64,000 nt of DNA from Sipunculus nudus (taxonomy: Eukaryota; Annelida; Sipuncula; Golfingiida; Sipunculidae): the NCBI GenBank assembly GCA_026874595.1, contig CM049310.1, forward strand, positions 1,738,001 to 1,802,000. The letters are read 5' to 3'. This document shows, piece by piece, positions 52,201-61,200 of the stretch. The position numbers and the translations under genes were made by a program. The stretch's first letter is position 1, and every line of letters begins with the position of its first letter. The notes beneath the pieces are model-generated. The model was not told the DNA's origin and did no database searches. It was given only the letters and a program-made list of their open reading frames with translations.

Positions 52201-55200
52201 ACCAATTGGCCTTGACCTCTGACCTTTCCTCTCTGCCCAGCGTCCATTTGTGCGTCTGTTTCCACACATAAACCCACATATCTCGGGAACCGTTTGACCA
52301 ATCAGGAAAAACATTTTGTACAAATGTAGTCCTTGGATAGCTTTAAAACATACACAAAAAATGGTGGCACCACCTGCAACCATGTTTGCACAGTGTCCAT
52401 CTGCCTTTGGTTAAAATCACTCATATCTCTGCAGTGGTTTGACTAATTCACCTGGAATTTGGCATGCGTATACATCCTGGAAAGCTTTCTTGATTTTATG
52501 ACAGGTGGCGCCACCTACATTCACGTTCATGGTGCAGGCATCCAAGTTGATATCTCGGGAACCGTTTGACCAATTGGGCCAAAATTTTGCATGTGTATAG
52601 ATCTCACATAGCTCTTTATCATACACAAAACTGGAGGGGTCACCTGCAACCATTTTTGCACAGTGTCCGTCTGTTTGTCTGCCGTGGGCTAAAATCACTC
52701 ATATCTCTGTAGTTTTTTGACTTATCTGCTTAAAATTTTGCAGGTTTACACATCCTGGACAGCTTTCTTGATTTTATGACAGGTGGGGCCACCTACATAC
52801 ACATTTCGGCTGCAGACATCAATGCTAATATGCAACACACCTCACTCTATTTCCTCTTGCCACTCAATCCATGCCTCACTTAACCTGTTCCACTCTGATT
52901 TTGGCGGATACATGTAGTCACCTATCGACTACCCGTATTCTATTTTTATATTGTATTCTTCTAATGTAAACCAGAGGTCATTGGTATACGCCATGACAGA
53001 ACATATTATAGTATACCCACCGTCCGTCCGTTAACTTTTAGTGTTGATGCGATAACTTAACAGAGCTTTGGTGGATTTTCAAAATCCACCAACGTGAATA
53101 AGATCAGAGGTCACTAGGCTAATTTGTGGTGTTGCTGTGATAACGCAAAATATGCAACGTTTCATTTAATACAAGAATTTAAGTATGTTTGATAAGTTTA
53201 TCCTTGTTTGCTTTCAGTGTTGGTGACATCAGGAGAGTCCATGTGGCTGCGTTTCAGTACAGATGATGTCTACACTGGAAAAGGGTTCTCCATGAACTTG
53301 ATGCCAAAAGGTAGGCCCTATGTGTGGCTGCCACATTCAGTGAATGGTAAATCTTTTCAGGAGCTGAAGTGACAGACTACATGTTGTTCTTCTGTGTGTA
53401 GTACATGTGTCTTTGATATGCCTATTTCCCTCTATTATGGATGTGTACCTCAGTAATTCATATGGGTATGTGCGTCCCCAGTACAGATGTCTCTAATGCA
53501 GATGTGTATCTAAATGGCATACCTGGGCAAAATATATACCCATCTGTAACACATATGTAGTATTATTATGTGCCCGTGCAAATGAGCTGCCATGCAACTG
53601 ACAGGCTCCAGGCTTTATATTTGCAATGATGTTTATATAGAAGTGATTCCCAAAATGCAAATGTGTTTTTATTTTACACAGTTAAAGTGGTAATAAATGT
53701 AGCAGCATGGTTAAAATGGATGTTTCATTATGTAAACATAATTGTGAGCTGTTTCTGTATTAATGAGAATTTTCTCTGTTAAGGTTTATATGCCAGAGTA
53801 AGCCAACCGAAAATTTTTCCTTATTGTGCCCATTATCGCCCACCCGGCCTCGTTCCCGTGTATCTAGGTCACACTGCCATTTCCTGTAATCAATTTTTCT
53901 TATGCCATTCCCCATGATGGACGTTTAAACTCTGCAAGTTGGTCCACTGTTGGGTTTGTACTGTTTCCTACTGACCTGTAAGTAGCTTGTTCACACTTTG
54001 GTGTTACGTTTCCCTTCCGTTCCTACCTGTAGCGTTTCAACACCGGTAGTGTCTACTGCAAATTCATTACTGACCCTTTCCCATAAGCGGAAGTCGTCTC
54101 CAGTTCCCTCGGCTCCAGCTTCGGACCCGTCGTCCGCTTATACTATTTTGAGCAAGCTTTCCCGTTTTTGCTCTTCTTTTATGTCGGATCTAGAAGATTC
54201 ATCTACACCCACGTCCATTCGTCCGGTCGCCTCCCTGGCTCCTCTGGCCCTCTCACCTCGGCCACTGTCCTCCCCTGCGGCCCCCCGCCGGCTTCCTTCA
54301 TTGACTCCTGCGACTGCTGGTGCTGCCACGCTGGATTCCGCTGGGCTTCCTCGTGAGGAGATAGGTGTTTCCGGCCCTGTTTCCCCCCTCCATCCCCTTC
54401 CTTTCAGCCATCCCCGCTTGCTGTGGCTACCTACGCTCCGGAATGGCGTCCTGTGGTTCCTGTTTCTGGCCGCCAGGCCGTTTTTTGGTTTCAGACTCCT
54501 GTTGCTGTTCCGCCTGCGGCCCCAGCAACTGCTGTTCCTTTGCTAGTTCCTGCCTCTTGCCGACCCTTGGTTTCTTTTTTACAGCCTCTGCCTGTTGCTG
54601 ATCCCCGGGATTCCTTAGATCCCGCTTCCGGGGGTTCTCCGGCGTCTCCTTCGGCTTTCGCTGCCGAATCCGCCTTGGTTACGGACCAATGGTCGGAGGT
54701 TGCGCTCCAGTGCCAGGCTTGGCGTGCACGCAAGTCTGCTCTACTTGACCTTGTGGCTACGTCCACTCAAAAGGCTCAGCCGGCTGGACCTAAATTCCGC
54801 CGCTTGCAGCCTCGGCCACCTCCGGCCTCGGCAACCAGGTTCAGACCCTTCAGTCCACTTCCTCCACACCCCGGGTGTGCATGGAATTTATGGACAATAC
54901 AGTCAACCTCTTACGCGAGCATCACGCTGCCGTATCTGGTTCGCTCTCGACCGCTACTGGTGCCCCGATGCCTCCTGGGGCATCTAAGGCATGGTCCCCT
55001 GGCACCCTCTGGAACACCCATGGGTACCGGGCGACCTGTTTTGATCAGTTGATTCCTTCTCAGGCTCACCCCGAGGTTCCTACGCCGCTTATGCATTTAG
55101 AATTGGGCCTTGAACAACTTTTTGCGGATGGAAAACGTTATTTTCTCCCTCCGCCCATGTGTCCAACCGTCACCTTACCGATTTAGAGGGGCTCGGCCGT

Positions 55201-58200
55201 CAGGCAGCGGGGATGGTTAATGATTTACAAGCTGTCACTAGCCTCCTCGCCATCTCCACAGATCCGGCCACTAATAATGATATAATGCAAGCCTCTGAGC
55301 ACGGCTGTGCGGAACTCCAGCATGTTATTTGAAGACTAGTCAAAAACTGCATTTTGCTTCGCTGCTGGCCTGTCTCCATTCTTTGCATAACCTTAAACCT
55401 GAGCTCACCCAGGCTGAAATGACTGAGCTCTGCACTCAAACATTCACGGGTTCTCTTCTGTATTCTCCTCTTCGGCTGTGCTTTAGATCGTTCAGATCGA
55501 CAGGCCTGCCTCCGTTCGGCCGTTCCTGCCCCTCGCCTGTCTTACCGGATACCTTCTGTTTCAGCCCCCATGTCAGCTTGTCAGGCGGCCCCTCCGTCTT
55601 CCCGTACTTCTGGCCGTGCCAGTAGATCCCAGCCCTTTCGAGGTCTTTCCTCATGCCGTGGGTCTACCATGAAATGACTCCTTGGGTCCGGTTGGAGCTC
55701 AACTAAGCGCCCTTTTTCCCGCTTGGGCGGGCATCACTTCACATCGTTTGGTTCAAAGCACGATCAAATTCGGGTTCTGTATTGCGTTTTTGCGTGACCC
55801 TCCCATCACACTGCACCCGTTTTACACTCCTCCTCCCACGGTTCCGGTAAAACGTCTCGCATTGGAGGAGGTCTATGTTGGACAAGAGGGCAATTCTCGA
55901 GGTTTCCCCTTCCACACGGGGGTTTAACTCTCTTTCTACTCTGAAGCCGCATGGACGGTGGCGCCTCATTATAGATCTCAAGTGCCTCAATTCATTTTTT
56001 CCCCCACCCCCCTTTTGGATGTTCAATATTCATGCAGACCTCCGCATTATCCGACAGATGGATTGGGCATTCAAAATAGACCTTACGGATGCGTCTTTTC
56101 ACATGCCAATCCATCCGTTGTCCCAACCGTTTCTTCGGTTCGCCTACAAGAACTGAGTGTATCAATTCCATGCGCTTCCGTTCGGCATCAATGTAGCCCC
56201 CGGGATTTTTACGATGCTCGTCCACACGGTCTTTAGTTACCTCCACTCCCGGGGCATCTCAGTGCTCCCTTACCTTGAGGATTGGCTTGTCCATGCGGCT
56301 GACCGCTCTCTCTTACTAGAACACCGGTCCAGGGTTCTCTCTTTACTCCAGAACCTGGGGTCTCTTGTCAATGGTGGCTGACCACGGAATCTCTCCTTTA
56401 GATCCGTCCCTTTCGGCGGTCTTGGATTTCTTTGTTTACTTACTACAGATCAAACAGTTTTCTGTCTCTCCGTGGCTATCGTGCCTCCCTGCTGTTGGTC
56501 CTCCGTCCGCTGGGTCACAATCATGTACTCCACCATCCACTGGTGACGGACTTTCTCAAGGGGTACATGCCCGCTTTTCTCGTCCTCGCTACGTTGCTCC
56601 TTCCTGGCGCCTTGATGTTGTCTTACACCACCTTCGCGGACCCTGCATATGCTCGGAAAACGGTTTTCCTCCTAGCTCTTGCGTCTGCTGGTCGCAGCCC
56701 TGAGCTTCATGCCCTCGTGGCCGATTCAAAATTTACACAAATTAAGGCCAACGGTTTGTCGGCCACCTTACATTTCCCCCTGATTCTATAAGAAGAACCA
56801 ATATTTCGACGATCCTCCGTTACCGACCCTCCCTAACGGTCAGTACCAGTACAGGGCCACCAATTGCCCTGTCCGTGCTTAACGTTACTATCTTAAAGCT
56901 ACCCATTCTATTCAAGGGGGGGGGGGGGGGGGGGGCTTGGCACAAGAAGTTGTTTATTTCAACGAAAATCACTACTTCCCACAAAGAAATTAACAGTATC
57001 ACCATTAGTGCGTGGCTAAAAGCTACCATAGTCTCAGCCTATGATTCTGCTTCTTCATCTTTGGAGCAACTTCACGTCAAAGCTCATGACGTCAGGGCCA
57101 TCTCTACCTCCTTGGCCCATTTATCGGGGATTTCCCCTAACCAGCTTGTCAAGAAAGGATATTGGAAATCTCCTTCTACCTTCACCCGGTTTTATTTGAA
57201 GGATGTCGCTTTACAAGATTCAGGCCTTTATTCCTTGGGCCCTGTGATCACTGCGGGTGAAGTCCTCACGTTCTCCAGGCCGTCCTCACAACCTTCTTCA
57301 GTTCCTGTGTCTACGTCTTCGTCTGTGCCTTCGCTCCAGTGATGTTCTTCTCCTTCCCGACGTTCTAGGTAGCTATCCCCTCCCCAAGGTTTATCTGTTA
57401 TATTCTCATTAATACAGAAACAGCTCACAATTATGTTTACGTAATAAACCCCCCCCCCACCATTCCCTCCCTGTGAATGGTGGTTTTGTTAGTAAACTGT
57501 TGTGAGCTTTTCTGTATTACAAACAGCTCTCCCTCCCAGTCCTCTTCCGTAGGCCATCGAAAAAGTGATAACAGGAAAAGGAAGTGTGACCTAGATACAC
57601 GGGAACGAGGCGGGGTGGGCGATAATGGGCCCAGTAAGGGAAAATTTTCGGTTGGCTTACTCTGGCGTATAAACCTTAACAGAGAAAATTCTCATTAATA
57701 CAGAAAAGCTCACAACAGTTTACTAACAAAACCACCATTCACAGGGAGGGAATGGGGGGGGGGGGGGATCTGCAGAGACTGCAGGATCCTTGTGCTGAGC
57801 ATCATGATCCATGGGTCACTTGCTTTTGTAATGTAATGATGCATCAGTTTTGTTGATAAAAACCCATGTAGCCTAACACACATATCCAACTTATTCAGCA
57901 GTAAACATACTCATACTGATGTTGGTCGCATCAGGAGTACAAAGTTGGGTACTTTTCCTGGTAAAACAGATATAATTGAAATAACTTGCTATCAGATCCA
58001 TGCATATGTAATATATAGGGAAAAATTCTCCTTTCAGGAACCTTTATGTTATGAGCAACTCTGTATTACAGACACCTCAGGCTTAGGTATTCCTGTATGA
58101 AGTAAACTGAGGTGTACAGCTGTTCTATAAGCAGCAAGTACCCAGGTTCCCAGTGTCTGTTATATGGAGGTTCTACCGGGCTCATAAACAATATGATATG

Positions 58201-61200
58201 GTTTACACACTATTGAAAGGTTACAGTTTGAGTTCAAATGTGATAACTGCTTATTTTTAAAAATAAACCATTTTAAAAAAGATATTATTAGTTATTTATT
58301 AAAGTTAACAGTTTTATGATACATTTTCAGCATATGGTGGTATTCTAATGGACAGTGGGGTGGTGACCTATAACTACAGTAACACCAGTGAGCTGCTGCC
58401 TGGCCCCCCACTCAACCTGTACTCTCACTCGGCTGTCTATCATTTAGTTGTGAAACCTGACCACCAGGTGAGGCCACTGTCAAAATTTTTTTTTATAATT
58501 ATACAGTCGTGACTTGATAATCTGACACAAAATGTAATACCCTAATTTATGTCGGATTGCAAGGCTGTCGGATTGTCAAATCAAAAAAGGTGATGGAGGG
58601 TCAAGGTACAATGTGACCTAAATATTTTGAGGAGGACTTGTTAGTATTTATTATATATTTTTTATAATAAACTATGTTTATGATATTGTTATGATTTATG
58701 TGAATTAGAAAATAAAAATTGGTCATGGAGTACTGTTTATTTCATATATACATGTCTATATATACAACGCTCATCAAGATTGACCACCTGTGCAGATTCT
58801 TCCATTATGAGACATGATTATATTTCTGAACAAACGTTCACAAAATGTAAATAATAAATGAACCAGCGGTTAATCTACTGAGCTCATGTACGTCTAAACA
58901 GTGCAAGCATATCTGTCCGGTATCTGGTTCTTTTATTTTTGTTTTCACAGACTTTTCGACTTTTCTAATCAGTCTGCGGTCGGCATCAACGTCCCCTGCA
59001 GCAAAGCCCTGCTCCTCCATATACCGTAGCCCTGTTTCTATTCCCCCATTAGTGTCTCTGGGAGTTATTGGTTTAGGAGGATCATCTTCTCCCTCAGACT
59101 CACTGTCACTGTCGCCTCCATCTTCTTTGACCATTGACACAATTTCAGCGGCTGTCAGCATTGCTTCCTTGGGCTCTATGTTGTCCAATCCCTCCGCGTT
59201 CATGTGGTCAGTGCTGTTGAGTGCCTGAACGACCTTGTTCTCTGCCTCCGTGTGTTCTACACATGGAGATGTTCATGTCTGCCACATACGGATCCAAATT
59301 GACTTAATTAGTGAGGTGTGTTTATTGATCCCAAGTGGATGCCATATAGTTGTCACCCTGTCTGTCTGTCTGTCTGTCTGTCCATCTGTCCATGCACACA
59401 AATTTGTTTCCAGATGATAACTCCAGGTTGTATTGACACATGGATTTCAAACTTGACTTACATATAGCCCACCACTAAAGCAAGAACCTATATGATTTTG
59501 GGGTCATGAGGTCAGAGGTCAAGGTCACAGGACTCACTTTTTTAAAAAGATTATGGCTGCATTTTAAGCCAAGCTTTTCATCCCAAACTTTCCATTTTGC
59601 AAATTTAGCTGACTTGCCAGTATGGGGAGAGCATAAATGAATTTGGGGTCACATGGTCAAAGGTCAAGTTCACAGAGGCCATCTGTTAACAAATTAGTTT
59701 CCAGATGATAATTATTCCAGATAGTTAGACATATTGGTTTCAAACTTAACTTATATATGACTCACCACTGAAGTAAGAACTGTGTGGATTTTGGGTTCCA
59801 ACGGTCAAAGGTCATGGTCACAGGACTCATTTCTTTAAAAAGAATGCATATGCATTTGAAGCCAAACTTTTCATCCCAAACCTTCCATCTTCAAGATATT
59901 GCTAACATGCCAACAGGGGAAGATTCTGTTCAACTTTGAGGTCATGAGGTCAAAGGTCAAGGTCACCATACCCACTTATTAAGAAAGATTGTGGATGCAT
60001 TTTAGGCTAAACTTTTCATCCAAAACCTTCCATCTTGCACATATAACTTAGCTGCCAATAGGGGAAGAAACTGATTGATTTGGGGGTCATCGTCACATTG
60101 GCCCATCTGTCCACATATTTGTTTTTGGATGATAACTCCAGTTTTGATTGACATATTGGTTTCAATTTTGACTTATATATGACCCACCAATAATGTAAGA
60201 ACCCTTTTGATTTTGGGGGCATAAGGCCAAAGGTCAAACATTCTGTCCCAAACATTCTATCTTTCAGATGTTGCTCACTTGCCAATAGTGGAAGTAACTG
60301 ATGGATTTTGGGGTCACAAGGTCAAGGTCATGGGGGCCATCCATTCACAAATTAGTTTATGGATGATAACTCCAGTTTGGGTAGACAGGTTGGCTTCAAA
60401 CTGATCACAGGACCAATATTTTGGAAAACCTCATAAACATATATCCTTATAGACAAATGCAGCTGAGCGTAGAGACCCATGGGTCCCTAGTTTACAAAAT
60501 ACCATGGGAATGTCAAGTCGTGACTGTAATGTGATTGAGTTGTTTCCTATAAAACATTTAACAGTTGAAAATGAATCTTCCTCAGCACTTTTCAGAACAA
60601 GAATTAATTGTGGTTCATTTATATGTAAGCAGAGAAAGCCAGAAATCACTTAAACTCTATAGATAAGACAGGCAAATATCTCTAGATAAGACAGGAGAAT
60701 AGCTCAGTTCACACAGGTTTGCAGATATTGCCTTTGCAGTAGGTACTTGGATAAGGAGTGAACTGTTGTGTCAGTTATTATGTAGTTTTAAATTACATGC
60801 AAGTCCATTCAGTTTAACTTTGTTCAACTCATGATTTGACCTTGTTGTTAAGGTGAAATTTCAGATAACCAGTTTAGTTGAGAGCTTTTTACATACTGAA
60901 CTCTTTAATTACTTTGAAAGAAAAGACGAAAACCTATCTCCAAAAATTATATAATAATTTATAATTTTAATGTGGATTTTAATGGTCATGAATATGATGA
61001 ATAATATAAAATATAACCTACAGGTGATGTTGACCTTTAATGAGGATTTGTACCTGTTGCCCACAACAACATTCAGATTTTATGATGGTGCCACCCCTCA
61101 AGAGAATCTGCTAGCAGTGTTAAGGTAAGGCGTGATTTGATTATTAAATTGTAATATGTAATTTTTACTTTCATGGCACTTTTACATACACTAGTCACAG

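Larger units (their letters stand above)
53727..57755 (+). mobile_element. DIRS-like retrotransposon (tyrosine-recombinase type), degenerate
   Basis: GC-rich compared with the surrounding intron. The order is a gag-like Pro/Ser-rich region, reverse transcriptase, then tyrosine recombinase, as in DIRS elements, which integrate with a recombinase instead of an integrase and have no LTRs. Left-end sequence (53727-53873) reappears inverted at the right: 57399-57445 matches 53727-53773, and 57583-57702 matches 53753-53873. A further inverted pair of about 60 bp lies at 57455-57521 and 57693-57755. Such inverted termini with an internal complementary region are a DIRS hallmark. Stops and frameshifts show the copy is inactive. 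It is inserted in the sense orientation of the host gene. Confidence 0.82.
53311..58330 (+). other. CUB gene intron 8, carrying a DIRS-like element
   Basis: 53311-53726 and 57756-58330 are unique apart from a fragment of the shared 3' repeat motif near 57790-57830 (GCTGAGCATCATGATCCATG). The rest is the DIRS-like element. Confidence 0.65.
58468..61023 (+). other. CUB gene intron 9
   Basis: Contains a minus-strand transposase fragment (58838-59270) and a family D repeat (59290-60495). The rest (58468-58837, 60496-61023) is unique AT-rich DNA. Confidence 0.6.

Noticed and set aside
54138-54766. Minus-strand frames in the DIRS gag region
   Set aside because: Antisense shadows of a GC-rich Pro/Ser-coding stretch.
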